From positions 1 through 64,000 of the forward strand of contig NZ_LQPW01000048.1 in the NCBI RefSeq assembly GCF_002116635.1: DNA of 64,000 nt, given 5' to 3'. The notes under the pieces were generated by a model, which was given only the letters and a program-made list of their open reading frames with translations, was not told the DNA's origin and ran no database searches. The stretch is from Mycobacterium szulgai (GTDB lineage: Bacteria; Actinomycetota; Actinomycetes; Mycobacteriales; Mycobacteriaceae). A program made the position numbers and the translations under genes. Positions 1 through 9,123 of the stretch are shown here, piece by piece (within the stretch, counting starts at the first letter, position 1; every line of letters starts with the position of its first letter).

Positions 1-899
1 CCACCCGCCAGGGTGGAGGTGGTAACGCTGGCGTCGCCGCCGGCCCCGCCCGCGCCGCCGGCCCCGCCGTGGCCGTAGAGCGAGCCGCCGGCCCCGCCGG
101 CGCCGCCATTGCCGCCAGTGCCTCCGTAGGAGCTATAGATGGTGTCCATGCTGTCGAAGCCGCTGGGCGCCCCGCCCAGGCCGCCTGTGCCGCCAGCGCC
201 GCCCGTTCCCCAAAGCCCGGCGGCACCCCCGGCACCGCCGGAGCCGCCATTGATCCCGTTGAAGCCCACCAGCCCAGACGCGCCGGCCCCGCCGTTACCG
301 CCGGCGCCGCCGTTGCCGCTCAGCCAGCCGCCGTGGCCGCCGGCCCCGCCGGCCCCACTCAGCCAGCCATTGCCGCCGGCCCCTCCGTTGCCGATCAATC
401 CTGCGGCGCCGCCGGCACCACCCGGCTGGCTAATGACGCCGTTGGTGTAGCTGTAGCCGTTGCCACCATTGCCGTACAACAAGCCTGCAGCCCCGCCGTT
501 GGGGTTGGCTGCGGTGCCGTTGGCCCCTTCACCGATCAGCGCGCGGCCCATGAACATCTGGCTGGGCGCGTTGACCGCGGCCAATAGTTGCTGCTCGACG
601 GCCTGCAACGGCGAAGCGTTAGCCGCCTCGGCGATGGCGTACGCACCCGCACCCGCGTTGAGCGCGGCGACCAACCGGGTGTGAAACGCCGCCGTCTGCG
701 CGGCGAATGCCTGATAGGCCTGACCGTGGGCGCCGAACAGCGCCACTACGGCCGCCGACACCTCATCGGCAGCTGCGGCCAGCATCCCGGTGGTTGGAAA
801 CGCCGCGGCGGCATTGGCGGAACTGATCGCCGAACCGATCCCTGCCAAATCCGCAGCCGTCGCTGTCAATAGGCCCGGATCTGCCACCACAAACGACAT
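1..899 (-). CDS. PE_PGRS family protein (3' end off the window)
   Basis: The reverse strand starts with ATG at 899 after a GGAGG ribosome site and stays open to the left edge, so the C-terminus is missing. Residues 1 to about 93 are a PE domain (starts [11 protein letters not shown]; contains [14 protein letters not shown]). [12 protein letters not shown] linker follows, typical of PE_PGRS proteins, and then Gly-Gly-Ala/Asn repeats (GGAGGNGG type). PE domains direct export through ESX-5 in slow-growing mycobacteria, and PGRS proteins are usually surface-exposed. Forward-strand reading frames here (Ala/Pro-rich) are shadows. No function beyond the family can be given. Confidence 0.93.
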   Translation of the reverse strand, partial: MSFVVADPGLLTATAADLAGIGSAISSANAAAAFPTTGMLAAAADEVSAAVVALFGAHGQAYQAFAAQTAAFHTRLVAALNAGAGAYAIAEAANASPLQAVEQQLLAAVNAPSQMFMGRALIGEGANGTAANPNGGAAGLLYGNGGNGYSYTNGVISQPGGAGGAAGLIGNGGAGGNGWLSGAGGAGGHGGWLSGNGGAGGNGGAGASGLVGFNGINGGSGGAGGAAGLWGTGGAGGTGGLGGAPSGFDSMDTIYSSYGGTGGNGGAGGAGGSLYGHGGAGGAGGAGGDASVTTSTLAG

Positions 900-1057
900 C
901 GCGCGCCTCCACCCAACCGCAGAAAATTCCGTTTAGTACATCGGCATTATGCGGGTAATAAATCCCTACCGAAGCACTTTCAACCGGAACCGACGAACCG
1001 GTGAAAGCGTTATCGCCCTAACGATTTCGCGTCCGCGCCTTGGCCACGAATTTGGGT

Positions 1058-1744
1058 TCAGCCGACCTTATGAGCGGTCAACAAATAGGCCGGAAACTTC
1101 ACCCGGCCCTTATCGTCGTGGTCGTGCGGTGGAAATTCGATCCCACCGCTAACCTCGGGCGGCATGACGATGGGATTGGCGTGAATGAAGGCCGGCCGGA
1201 TCTCGTCTATTTCCCAGTACTTGCTTACCGCCGTGCGCAATTCGTCCTCGTCGACCTCATTCGGCTTGGCCTCCATTGCCGCCGGGAAAGCGCCCTTTGC
1301 GAAGACCAGCACGTAGAAGCTGGCGCCCGGGGCGGCCGCCCGGTGCACCGAGCTCAAATAGCCGTCGCGGCCCTCGACGGGCAGCGAATGGAACAGGGTG
1401 CTGTCGATAACGGTGGCAAAGCGGCCGTCATAACCGGAGAGCGCCGTGATGTCGGCCTGCTCAAAGGTGGCGTTGCTCAGGCCGCGCTCCTGGGCGGCCT
1501 GAGTGGCCGCCGCAATTGCCGTGGGGGTGATGTCGACGCCCACCACGGTGTAGCCGTCGGCAGCCAGGGCCAACGACAACTCGGCGTAGCCGCAGCCGGC
1601 GTCCAGCACGTCGCTGCGAACCTTTCCGGCCGCGACCAAGCCAGCCAGCTCGGGTTGCGGCTCTCCGATGTTCCAGGGGGGCGGGCCTTGGAAGACACCT
1701 TGCTGCTTGTATACCCCGTCCCAGTCCATAACCTCAGATGTCAT
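1058..1744 (-). CDS. class I SAM-dependent methyltransferase (Rv3699-like)
   Basis: About 228 aa. The glycine-rich SAM-binding motif VLDAGCGYAELSLALA lies near residue 48, followed by the acidic motif II VVGVDITPTAI and an FEQADIT segment, as in class I methyltransferases. The substrate is unknown. ATG at 1744 is chosen; a TTG nine bases upstream in the same frame would add three residues. It lies 21 bp downstream of the GCS2-like gene on the same strand, the arrangement of Rv3698-Rv3699 in M. tuberculosis, so the two are probably cotranscribed. Confidence 0.85.
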   Translation of the reverse strand: MTSEVMDWDGVYKQQGVFQGPPPWNIGEPQPELAGLVAAGKVRSDVLDAGCGYAELSLALAADGYTVVGVDITPTAIAAATQAAQERGLSNATFEQADITALSGYDGRFATVIDSTLFHSLPVEGRDGYLSSVHRAAAPGASFYVLVFAKGAFPAAMEAKPNEVDEDELRTAVSKYWEIDEIRPAFIHANPIVMPPEVSGGIEFPPHDHDDKGRVKFPAYLLTAHKVG

Positions 1745-1765
1745 GTGTCCCAACGTACCCGCGGC

Positions 1766-3238
1766 TTACCGGGGCCAGGTATGCACGGGTTCATTGGCGT
1801 GCATGTGCTCGCAGTAGCGGCGCAGCATGCCCGCCAGGGCGGCCGGCCGGCTCAGACCGCTCTCTTCCAGGGCCTGCACGGTGGACACCTGCCAGCTTGC
1901 GCCGTTGCGCCCGGCCTGGACGCGGCCCTCGATGACGCCCAGAAACCGATCGCGCACCTCGGTGTCGACGCCTCGTTGCCGCAATCCCTCGTGTGCCATC
2001 GGCAGCAAGATGCGCAACACCAGATCCTGGGTGGTCATCTCATCCAGACCCGGCCAATGCAGCCGGGCATCGATGCCGTACTTCGCTGCGGCCAGGAAAT
2101 TGGCGCGCGCCGCGGCGAAATGCATCTTCGACCACAGCGGCTCTTCTGCGTGCGACAGGCTGTGCACCAGCCCGAAGTAGAAGGCGGAATTCGCCAGCAT
2201 GTCGACAACGGTTGGCCCGGCCGGTAGCACGCGGTTCTCCAATCGCAGATGCGGGCGCCCGTCGACGACGTCGTATACCGGCCTGTTCCACCGGTACACC
2301 GTCCCGTTGTGCAGCCGCAATTCGGAGAGATGAGGGGTGCGTCCGGCCGCGAGCTCGGCGGCCGGATCCTCCTCGGACACCTCGGGCAGCAGCGATGGGA
2401 AATAGCGGACGTTCTCTTGAAACAGGTCGAGAACCGAGTCGATCCACCGTTCACCGAACCAGACCCTGGGGCGCACGCCCTGAGTCTTGAGTTCCTCGGG
2501 CCGGGTGTCGGTGGACTGGGTGAACAGTTCGATCCGGGTCTCCGCCCACAGCTGGTGGCCGAAGAAGTAGGGCGAGTTGGCGGCCAATGCCAGCTGCGGT
2601 CCGGCCAGCACTTGAGCGGCGTTCCAGTAGGCCGCAAAATCCGCCGGAGCCAGCTGCAGATGCAATTGCATACTGGTGCAGGCGGATTCGGGTGCAATGG
2701 ACGCGGCCTGCCAACTCAGCGGCTCGGGGCCGGAGATGTTGATCGGGATGTCTTCACCGCGCGCGCTGAAGATCGATTCGTTGAGTGCGGTATAGCGCGT
2801 CGACTCGCTCATCCAGCCCTCGCTCAGATGCTTGGGCATCAGGGTGGGCAGAATTCCGATCATCACGATGTGCGATCCGCTGGCGCCGGCTTTGGTTTCG
2901 GCGTCGTTGAGGCTGGCGCGGACTTCCTTTTCCAGGTCCAAAGCGGTGTGGCCGGGCAGTGGTCGCGGCGGCACATTGAATTCGATGTTGTAGGCACCCA
3001 ATTCGGTCTGATACGCCGGATCGCCGATTGCGTCCAGCACGTAGCGGTTCGACATGGCGGGCTGGTAGTCGGCGTCGACGAGGTTGCATTCGATCTCCAT
3101 GCCGGTAAGCGGCTGATCGGAATCGAAACTGCATTGCGCCAGCATCGCCTCGAAGACGTCCAAGCACTGCCGCACCTTGCGCCGGTATTCCCGCCGATGT
3201 GCGCGGTTATACGTGGTGCGCTTGACCTCTTCGCCCAC
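1766..3238 (-). CDS. glutamate-cysteine ligase family 2 (GCS2)-like protein (Rv3698-like)
   Basis: 490 aa from a GTG start. The overall pattern is that of the GCS2/YbdK ATP-grasp-like carboxylate-amine ligases: an acidic [10 protein letters not shown] segment near residue 46, [16 protein letters not shown] near 79, [12 protein letters not shown] in the middle and [12 protein letters not shown] later. Real glutathione is absent from mycobacteria, so the substrate is not glutamate plus cysteine by default and remains unknown. It is divergent from glpK (about 86 bp between starts) and followed closely by the methyltransferase gene. Orthology to Rv3698 rests on synteny and motif memory. Confidence 0.82.
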   Translation of the reverse strand: MGEEVKRTTYNRAHRREYRRKVRQCLDVFEAMLAQCSFDSDQPLTGMEIECNLVDADYQPAMSNRYVLDAIGDPAYQTELGAYNIEFNVPPRPLPGHTALDLEKEVRASLNDAETKAGASGSHIVMIGILPTLMPKHLSEGWMSESTRYTALNESIFSARGEDIPINISGPEPLSWQAASIAPESACTSMQLHLQLAPADFAAYWNAAQVLAGPQLALAANSPYFFGHQLWAETRIELFTQSTDTRPEELKTQGVRPRVWFGERWIDSVLDLFQENVRYFPSLLPEVSEEDPAAELAAGRTPHLSELRLHNGTVYRWNRPVYDVVDGRPHLRLENRVLPAGPTVVDMLANSAFYFGLVHSLSHAEEPLWSKMHFAAARANFLAAAKYGIDARLHWPGLDEMTTQDLVLRILLPMAHEGLRQRGVDTEVRDRFLGVIEGRVQAGRNGASWQVSTVQALEESGLSRPAALAGMLRRYCEHMHANEPVHTWPR

Positions 3239-3324
3239 AAAGCCGATGGAACAGGTTTACCGTCGACTACGCAAGTTTGACCCGGGTAACCTGCAGTGTC
3301 CGATGTCACGGTTTAGGAGACCAA

Positions 3325-4851
3325 GTGGGCCAGTCGCCCGAATTCGTAGCAGCCATCGACCAGGGTACGACCAGCACGCGCTGCATGATCTTCGATCACG
3401 AAGGTGCCGAGGTGGCCCGCCATCAGCTCGAACACGAGCAGATCCTGCCCCAGGCCGGGTGGGTGGAGCACAATCCGGTCGAAATCTGGGAGCGCACCGC
3501 GTCGGTGTTGATGTCGGTACTCAACGCGAGCAACCTGTCAACGAAAGACATTGCGGCGCTGGGTATCACCAATCAGCGTGAGACGACGCTGGTGTGGAAC
3601 AAGCGGACCGGCCGCCCGTACTACAACGCGATCGTCTGGCAGGACACCCGCACCGACCGCATCGCGTCGGCGCTGGACCGCGATGGCCGCGGCGAGGTGA
3701 TCCGGCGCAAGGCGGGGTTGCCGCCGGCGACCTATTTCTCCGGCGGCAAGCTGCAGTGGATCCTGGAAAACGTCGATGGCGTGCGCGCGGCCGCAGAAAG
3801 CGGCGATGCGCTCTTCGGCACCACCGACACCTGGGTGTTGTGGAATTTGACCGGGGGTCCGCGCGGGGGCGTGCATGTCACCGATGTCACCAATGCCAGC
3901 CGGACCATGCTGATGGACCTGGAGACGCTGGACTGGGACGACGAGCTGTTGTCGTTCTTCGACATCCCCCGCCAGATGCTGCCCGCGATCGAGCCGTCGT
4001 CGCCGCTGCGGCCTTACGGGGTCACCTCGGACGCCGGGCCCGTCGGCGGCGAAGTGCCGATCACCGGGATGCTCGGTGACCAGCATGCGGCGATGGTCGG
4101 CCAGGTGTGTCTGGACGCCGGCGAAGCGAAGAACACCTACGGCACCGGCAACTTCTTGTTGCTGAACACCGGCGAGACGATCGTGCGCTCCGACAACGGT
4201 CTGCTGACCACCGTCTGCTATCAGTTCGGTGACGCCAAACCCGTTTACGCCCTTGAGGGTTCGATCGCGGTGACGGGTTCGGCGGTGCAGTGGCTGCGTG
4301 ACCAGTTGGGCATCATCAGTGGCGCGGCCCAAAGCGAGTCACTGGCCCGGCAGGTCGACGACAACGGCGGGGTGTACTTCGTACCGGCGTTCTCGGGGCT
4401 GTTCGCCCCGTACTGGCGATCCGATGCACGCGGCGCGATCGTGGGGCTGTCCCGGTTCAATACCAACGCGCACGTGGCACGCGCGACGCTGGAGGCGATC
4501 TGCTACCAGAGCCGCGACGTGGTGGACGCGATGGAAGCCGACTCCGGCGTCCGGCTGGAGGTCTTGAAGGTCGACGGTGGCATCACCGGCAACGACCTGT
4601 GCATGCAGATCCAGGCCGACGTGCTGGGTGTGGACGTGGTGCGGCCGGTGGTCGCCGAGACCACCGCGCTGGGCGCGGCGTATGCCGCGGGCTTGGCGGT
4701 GGGTTTCTGGGCGGGCCCGTCCGACCTGCGGGCCAACTGGCAAGAGGACAAGCGCTGGACACCGACGTGGGACGACGAGCAGCGTGCCGCGGGTTATGCC
4801 GGCTGGCGCAAGGCCGTCCAGCGCACCCTGGATTGGGTCGACGTCTCATAG
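3325..4851 (+). CDS. glpK: glycerol kinase GlpK
   Basis: 508 aa cytosolic FGGY-family kinase that converts glycerol and ATP to glycerol-3-phosphate, the entry of glycerol into lipid synthesis and glycolysis. The N-terminal phosphate-binding motif [15 protein letters not shown], the [10 protein letters not shown] and TYGTGNFLL segments and the C-terminal [18 protein letters not shown] motif are all present. GTG at 3325 is chosen because TTAGGAG precedes it at good spacing and it places the first motif near the N-terminus; the frame opens 16 codons earlier. In H37Rv a VapBC48 toxin-antitoxin pair, as I recall, lies between glpK and Rv3698; nothing like it is seen here. Confidence 0.97.
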   Translation: MGQSPEFVAAIDQGTTSTRCMIFDHEGAEVARHQLEHEQILPQAGWVEHNPVEIWERTASVLMSVLNASNLSTKDIAALGITNQRETTLVWNKRTGRPYYNAIVWQDTRTDRIASALDRDGRGEVIRRKAGLPPATYFSGGKLQWILENVDGVRAAAESGDALFGTTDTWVLWNLTGGPRGGVHVTDVTNASRTMLMDLETLDWDDELLSFFDIPRQMLPAIEPSSPLRPYGVTSDAGPVGGEVPITGMLGDQHAAMVGQVCLDAGEAKNTYGTGNFLLLNTGETIVRSDNGLLTTVCYQFGDAKPVYALEGSIAVTGSAVQWLRDQLGIISGAAQSESLARQVDDNGGVYFVPAFSGLFAPYWRSDARGAIVGLSRFNTNAHVARATLEAICYQSRDVVDAMEADSGVRLEVLKVDGGITGNDLCMQIQADVLGVDVVRPVVAETTALGAAYAAGLAVGFWAGPSDLRANWQEDKRWTPTWDDEQRAAGYAGWRKAVQRTLDWVDVS

Positions 4852-4902
4852 CAGATTCGCGGTGAAGTGTGGGCGTGGGTTCACGTCATTACACTGCCCG
4901 CG

Positions 4903-5181
4903 ATGGACAACGAACTGCAGGTCAGCGGTGGTGGTCTAGGCGCAGAAGCCGTGCGGTGTGCAGCGTTGGCGGGTGAACTCGCTGGCAACGCCGCGCCGAC
5001 CGGAGCGGGTTCGGCATGGCTGGCAAGCCAGGCGGCGGTCGGTGCTTCGCACGCGCTAGTAGCGGCGGCCGGGGATAGGTGCGTGGCGCGTATACAGGCG
5101 ACGGCCGTGGCTTTGGACACAGCCGCTAGCGGCTATGCCGAGAACGAGGTTCGTTCGGCGGCCCTGTTGCGGGTCTGCTGA
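4903..5181 (+). CDS. small ESX/EspC-like protein, putative partner of the adjacent WXG-like protein
   Basis: 92 aa, Ala-rich and predicted helical, with no signal peptide or membrane segment. Near the C-terminus it carries YAENE, which fits the YxxxD/E export signal of mycobacterial type VII secretion (known from EspC, EsxB and PE proteins). The TGA stop overlaps the ATG of the next gene (TGATG at 5179-5183), so the two are translationally coupled. Small helical proteins encoded just before large WXG/LXG toxins commonly act as secretion partners; that role is inferred here. Its length and composition resemble the DUF2580/EspC-like group. Confidence 0.7.
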   Translation: MDNELQVSGGGLGAEAVRCAALAGELAGNAAPTGAGSAWLASQAAVGASHALVAAAGDRCVARIQATAVALDTAASGYAENEVRSAALLRVC

Positions 5182-6512
5182 TGTCGGGCGCGACGTTGCC
5201 ATCGCTGTCGCAAGTTCAAGGTTTGAACGCCACGTATCTGGGTGAGGCGGCCGGGTATTGGACGCACACCGCGACGTTGTGGGAAAAGGCTTTCACCGGG
5301 GTCCATGGCGGCATGTCGAACCCTGGTGGCACGCCGTGGACGGGTCGGGCCGCCGGCGCCGCGCAAGAGCGCGCCTACGCCGACATGGTGGCGGTCCGCC
5401 GCGCGTCGGCTTGTCTACACGAGGCCGCCTCGATTGCCCGTCGGGGTGAAGAGCAGTTGAAGGCGTACCGAGGCGGTGTGCTTGAAGCAGTCGATGAGGC
5501 ACGGGCTGACGGATTCGACGTGGGGGAGGACTACTCCGTCACCGATCGCTCGCGCGATCCGCAGCTTCGGGCGGCGCGTCGTGCCGCTGCGCAAGGACAT
5601 GCGTCCTTCATTCGCCATCGGGTGGCGGCATTGGTGGCCGGCGATGAACAGCTGAGTCTGCGAATTGCCGCCGCTACCAAAGGGATTGACGATCTTATTT
5701 TTCAACCGGCGCCCACGATCCAGCTCGTCGACAACAGGTGGAAAGAAAAGCCGCCACAACCCATTCCGCCCGACCCGGAGCCGGGTCCGCTGCCGCCCGT
5801 TAATAGCGCTGACGACGTCCGGCGCGTTTTGGATCCGCTGCAAAACGGCGGACGGCGTGGACCTAACGGTGTGGGCAAGGAGCCAGAGGTTAAGGAGCTA
5901 TGGGATACGGCAACTATCAAGCGCGCGTGGGACTACCTCACACGCAATGCCGTGGATGCGCCCGGCCCGCCGAGTTACAAGGGGAAAGTGCGAGTGCTAC
6001 CCGATGGCACTCAGATTGGGATACGGCAAAGCAGCGACGGCTGGGGTGACACCCTCGACGTCTTGTACCCAGACGGAGTAAAGCAGAAGATCCACACCCC
6101 TTACTCTTGGCCGCTCATTAGTCCGCCACCACTGCTGCCGCCCGCCACGCACCCGCTCCCATTGCCACTGCCTCCAGCACAGGTGGGTCATCCACCCGCC
6201 GCACTTCCATCGACGCAAGTTCTCGACCCGATGACGCTGCCCTCCTGGTTACAGAATTCGTCACCGCCGGGGTTTCAGGTGGCACCCAGCGCTCCGCTTC
6301 CGATCGCACCGCTGGACGTCCCGGATGCTCCGGCACTGCCCGCGCCGCCTGGCCCGACTCCTATGCCGGGTGGATCGTTGCCGCTGCCTAACTTGGCTCA
6401 CGATCTGGCTGAGGGCGGAAAAGTAGCTGGATCGGCGGCACTCGCCGGAGTTGCCCTTCTCGGCGCTCTGCTAGCCGGCGGACTAAATCCCAGCGGGCAA
6501 ATCGCACGGTGA
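5181..6512 (+). CDS. WXG100-like N-terminal protein with candidate C-terminal effector domain (type VII polymorphic toxin candidate)
   Basis: 443 aa. Residues 1 to about 170 are helical with a WTGRAAGAAQERAYADM segment and a later EDYSVTD motif, matching a recurring N-terminal module of mycobacterial type VII secretion substrates that carry varied C-terminal domains. Residues about 205-310 form a distinct domain with LPDGTQIGIRQSSDGWGDT and DVLYPDG...KIHTPY, a pattern reminiscent of actinobacterial polymorphic-toxin tails; I cannot name the fold. A Pro-rich stretch (310-400) and a hydrophobic terminal helix (VAGSAALAGVALLGALLAGG) follow, which is unusual for a free toxin. It is coupled to the small partner upstream and converges on two paralogous small genes only 8 bp away. 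Confidence 0.72.
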   Translation: MSGATLPSLSQVQGLNATYLGEAAGYWTHTATLWEKAFTGVHGGMSNPGGTPWTGRAAGAAQERAYADMVAVRRASACLHEAASIARRGEEQLKAYRGGVLEAVDEARADGFDVGEDYSVTDRSRDPQLRAARRAAAQGHASFIRHRVAALVAGDEQLSLRIAAATKGIDDLIFQPAPTIQLVDNRWKEKPPQPIPPDPEPGPLPPVNSADDVRRVLDPLQNGGRRGPNGVGKEPEVKELWDTATIKRAWDYLTRNAVDAPGPPSYKGKVRVLPDGTQIGIRQSSDGWGDTLDVLYPDGVKQKIHTPYSWPLISPPPLLPPATHPLPLPLPPAQVGHPPAALPSTQVLDPMTLPSWLQNSSPPGFQVAPSAPLPIAPLDVPDAPALPAPPGPTPMPGGSLPLPNLAHDLAEGGKVAGSAALAGVALLGALLAGGLNPSGQIAR

Positions 6513-6520
6513 CGAGTTAC

Positions 6521-6916
6521 TTACGACTCCGGTTCGTCCGCGTGGTACAGCTTCAGGGCTAGCTCCTTACCTTTGTCGGTGGGGTTGAGCCAGCACATGG
6601 TTTGCCAGCCCCATGGGTCGTCGAAATGGTTAATGTAGGCGTCTTCGATCTTGGCCATGGCTTCGTCGAGTGGCAGATTCCAAGGCTCAAAGTAGGGATG
6701 TCGCCTAGTTCCTTCGATCGAACCTATGTCGAAAAGTCCCTCGTTGACCAGCTCGCGGATCATGTTCAACGCCAGTTGCTGCACCTCGTGCTCCGGTCGT
6801 CGCGGCCTGCAACGCGCGAGGTACGCCCCATGAACGTCGCTGAGGGAGCTCCAGTCCTGCAGTCCCTCGATTAGCAAGCCTTCCTTAACCCACTGTTGTA
6901 ATGCCCTATCGTCCAT
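6521..6916 (-). CDS. small acidic paralogue 1 (candidate immunity protein)
   Basis: 131 aa, acidic, no signal peptide or transmembrane segment, so probably cytosolic. It is clearly homologous to the next gene over its full length (shared LLIEGLQDW, LPLDEAMAKIE, LTDKGKELAL/LNPTDKGKELALKLY and YHADEP). ATG at 6916 follows the stop of paralogue 2 by 3 bp, so both are read from one transcript. The pair converges with the candidate toxin gene. Small duplicated acidic proteins beside a secreted effector are typical immunity genes, but the convergent orientation is not the usual one and no function is demonstrated by sequence. Confidence 0.72.
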   Translation of the reverse strand: MDDRALQQWVKEGLLIEGLQDWSSLSDVHGAYLARCRPRRPEHEVQQLALNMIRELVNEGLFDIGSIEGTRRHPYFEPWNLPLDEAMAKIEDAYINHFDDPWGWQTMCWLNPTDKGKELALKLYHADEPES

Positions 6917-6919
6917 CGC

Positions 6920-7318
6920 TCAGGCGTCCCCTGGTTCGTCCGCGTGGTACAGCTCCAGGGCTAGTTCCTTGCCTTTGTCGGTGAGGTTGAGCCAGCACAT
7001 GGTTCGCCATCCCCGCCGGTCGTCGTAGTTCGCAACGTAGGCCTCTTCGATCTTGGCCATGGCTTCGTCGAGCGGCATATCCCATGGTTCGAAGTGATGA
7101 TTTCGTCGACCCCCTGCGGGCACTCCCAGTTCAAACAGGCGCTCGCTAACCAGTTCTCGAATCATGTCCAGCGTCAGCTGCTGCACCTCTTGCGGCGGTC
7201 TCTTCGGGCTGGCCTCAGAAAGAAACTGTCCGTGGACCCAGCTCAAGTAGATCCAGTCTTGCAGCCCTTCGATGAGCAGGTTTTCTTTGATCAAATCGTG
7301 TTCGGTCTCGGCGTCCAT
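6920..7318 (-). CDS. small acidic paralogue 2 (candidate immunity protein)
   Basis: 132 aa, tandem paralogue of the gene at 6521-6916, with the same length and motifs but many substitutions (for example LVSERLFELG against LVNEGLFDIG), so the duplication is not recent. The repeat unit is 402 bp: the junction sequence around 6913 recurs almost exactly at 7315. It is the first intact gene of the pair on the reverse strand. A role as immunity protein against the adjacent ESX-type effector is inferred from location only. Confidence 0.72.
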   Translation of the reverse strand: MDAETEHDLIKENLLIEGLQDWIYLSWVHGQFLSEASPKRPPQEVQQLTLDMIRELVSERLFELGVPAGGRRNHHFEPWDMPLDEAMAKIEEAYVANYDDRRGWRTMCWLNLTDKGKELALELYHADEPGDA

Positions 7319-7321
7319 CGC

Positions 7322-7420
7322 TCAGGCGTCCCCTGATTCGTCCGCGGGGGTACAGCGGTACGGCTAGTTACTTGTCTGAATGATATTCAGCGAGCACATC
7401 GTCACCCAGCGCGACCGTTC
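7322..7420 (-). pseudogene. decayed third copy of the small acidic paralogue (3' end only)
   Basis: The sequence after 7315 repeats the gene junction seen at 6913 (CAGGCGTCCCCTG then TTCGTCCGCG, GGTACAGC, GGCTAGTT) and continues with weaker similarity (TTCAGCGAGCACATCGT against TTGAGCCAGCACATGGT) to about 7420. Insertions destroy the frame and the rest of the copy is missing. The array therefore once had at least three members. The right boundary is approximate. Confidence 0.7.
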
Positions 7421-7483
7421 ACCGCAATTCGGTGGTACCAGAGAACCGCGATCGCGTTCTTGCGCTCGCCGGGAGGTCGCCCT

Positions 7484-8473
7484 TCACTCCGCCCATTGCG
7501 CGGTGAACGCCGCGACCGAGCCGGTGACGCGGTCGCGAGCCGAGGCGGGATCGGTGAAGGCCGCGGCCAGGCCGCCGACCGCGCGGTCGGCCAGCGGACG
7601 CCACTTTGTCTGCCAGCCGTCGATGACCCCGCGGTTGCCGGGGTTAGCGGCCAGCGCATAGCGAGCCAGGGCGGCGCTGTAGGCCTGGCTGCGGGTGGTG
7701 TCGACGCGCGACTCCTGCAACAGGGCGGCGGTCAGGCCGTCCCCATTGGCGATGGCCAGATCGACGAACGCCTCTTTGAACAGTGCGTCGAGCGCCGGCT
7801 TGACGACGAGGTTCAGCGCGACAAACGCCTCGCCCCAGTCGTAGGCGAGCAGCAGGCGCTCCAGCGTTTCGCGGGCGGGCTGCCACACGTCGTCGGTCTC
7901 CCAGATCCGCCGCGTTGCTTCGGTATTGGCCAGGTGCGTGCCATGGGCAAGCGAAAGTGACTTGGCCCGGTAGGCGATCCACTGCAGCGCCCGTAGTTCG
8001 TCGGCGGCCTGGAAGAAAGCCGCGTTGGTGATGTAGGCGCTGGGCGCCAATTGGCCGACGTAGAGGCTGGTGATCTGCAGGACGTGGAACAGGTAGCGCG
8101 CGGGAACGTAGCTGCGGTTGAGCGTCTCGACCCACGTGGGGTCCAGCCCTGCATCGTGGTCCAGTGCCTCGTAATGGTCGACCACGCCCTCGGCATAGAT
8201 CTCGCGGTCGTGTTGCAGCGCGATGTAGCGGCGGTAGTTCAGCGCGGCCGGATCGCGGAAACCCTCCCAGTCATCGGCTTGCAGGGGTGAGCCCTCGCGG
8301 TGCTTTAGGTACCACTTGTTGATCGCGCTGTCCGGGTCGAGATCGAACGGAGCGGGCTTGCGGTTGAAGTGGTAGTGGAATTGGCCGGTGACGGCCTCAT
8401 ACTCGGTCGGTTTGCGGCGGGTATCGCCGGCGATGCTCCAGGTCTTGAGCCGTCGAGGCGTTGCGGTGGTCAC
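7484..8473 (-). CDS. tmoE: group-2 diiron monooxygenase hydroxylase beta subunit (TmoE-like)
   Basis: 329 aa, GTG start at 8473, 3 bp after the effector gene stop. It matches the beta subunit of toluene/alkene monooxygenase hydroxylases: N-terminal LKTWSIAGDTRRKPTEYE and YHFNRKPAPFDLDPDSAINKWY, then a helical ferritin-like body without the diiron ligands, as expected for beta subunits. It assembles with TmoA and TmoB into the (alpha-beta-gamma)2 hydroxylase. It is the last gene of the five-gene operon; no ferredoxin reductase gene follows, only the decayed repeat and the small acidic genes. Confidence 0.9.
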   Translation of the reverse strand: MTTATPRRLKTWSIAGDTRRKPTEYEAVTGQFHYHFNRKPAPFDLDPDSAINKWYLKHREGSPLQADDWEGFRDPAALNYRRYIALQHDREIYAEGVVDHYEALDHDAGLDPTWVETLNRSYVPARYLFHVLQITSLYVGQLAPSAYITNAAFFQAADELRALQWIAYRAKSLSLAHGTHLANTEATRRIWETDDVWQPARETLERLLLAYDWGEAFVALNLVVKPALDALFKEAFVDLAIANGDGLTAALLQESRVDTTRSQAYSAALARYALAANPGNRGVIDGWQTKWRPLADRAVGGLAAAFTDPASARDRVTGSVAAFTAQWAE

Positions 8474-8476
8474 GTG

Positions 8477-8788
8477 TCAGTCCTTCCGGTCCAGGTACCA
8501 GTGCAGTTCGTCGTCGCCGACATAGCGCATCCGCCCGGCAAACGCCACCAGCGCCGGCTCCAGTGAGGCGAGTGGAAATGTCTGTCCCGCAGCCGATTCC
8601 AGGCTGGTACGGGTGACCCGTAAGAATCGCGGGGCGTGGATGCGCACATAGCCGGCGTGGTCTTCGATGACGAGCACGACGTCGGGGTTGTCGGTGCGGA
8701 TGGCGTCGGTGAGCGCCGCGACGATGTCGGGATCGAAGCCCCGTACCACGGGACCGACGAGCTTGGCCTGTTCGGCGGTTGCGGTCAC
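8477..8788 (-). CDS. tmoD: monooxygenase effector (coupling) protein, TmoD-like
   Basis: 103 aa, GTG at 8788 overlapping the TAG stop of the Rieske gene by one base (TAGTG). Effector proteins of soluble diiron monooxygenases lack cofactors, bind the hydroxylase and tune coupling and regiospecificity. GPVVRGFDPDIVAALTDAIRTDNPD at the N-terminus and the IHAPRFLRVTRTSLE segment fit the MmoB/DmpM family (TmoD is also about 103 aa). Function follows from position between tmoC and tmoE as in Tmo and isoprene monooxygenase operons. Confidence 0.87.
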   Translation of the reverse strand: MTATAEQAKLVGPVVRGFDPDIVAALTDAIRTDNPDVVLVIEDHAGYVRIHAPRFLRVTRTSLESAAGQTFPLASLEPALVAFAGRMRYVGDDELHWYLDRKD

Positions 8789-9123
8789 TACTGGCTCCCT
8801 TCTTCGGTGAGCGATACGGCGATCTGGTCGCCGTCGCGTCGCACCGGGTGACTGTGCAGCCGGCAGCCGGCGGGATTGACGCCGCCGCCGGTGGTCAGAT
8901 CGAATTCCCAGCTGTGCGCCGCGCACGTCAGCACGCCGTCCTCGACGTCGCCGTCGGCCAGCGGGAAACCCGCGTGTGGGCACAGGCCGTCATATGCGCG
9001 GATCTCGCCGTTGCGCAGATGCGCGAGCAGGATGGACCGATCGCCGACATAGAACTCGCCGACCTCGCCTTCCCACAGATCATCGATGGTGGCCACCGGA
9101 ATCCACGTCTCGGTGCTAGTCAT
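8788..9123 (-). CDS. tmoC: Rieske [2Fe-2S] ferredoxin of the monooxygenase (TmoC-like)
   Basis: 111 aa from ATG at 9123, which lies inside the end of tmoB (8-bp overlap). The two Rieske ligand pairs are visible: CPHAG near residue 48 and CAAHSW near residue 67. It would carry electrons from an NAD(P)H reductase to the diiron hydroxylase. The reductase (TmoF) that normally completes the set is not encoded in the window, so the electron donor must come from elsewhere in the genome. Confidence 0.93.
   Translation of the reverse strand: MTSTETWIPVATIDDLWEGEVGEFYVGDRSILLAHLRNGEIRAYDGLCPHAGFPLADGDVEDGVLTCAAHSWEFDLTTGGGVNPAGCRLHSHPVRRDGDQIAVSLTEEGSQ

Noticed and set aside
69..872. Long Ala/Pro-rich forward-strand frames over the left edge
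   Set aside because: They are the complement of the Gly/Ala repeats and PE domain of the PE_PGRS gene, which has a proper start and ribosome site on the other strand.
1040..2227. 395-residue forward frame
   Set aside because: Mirror of the methyltransferase and GCS2-like genes; composition unlike a real protein and no motif.
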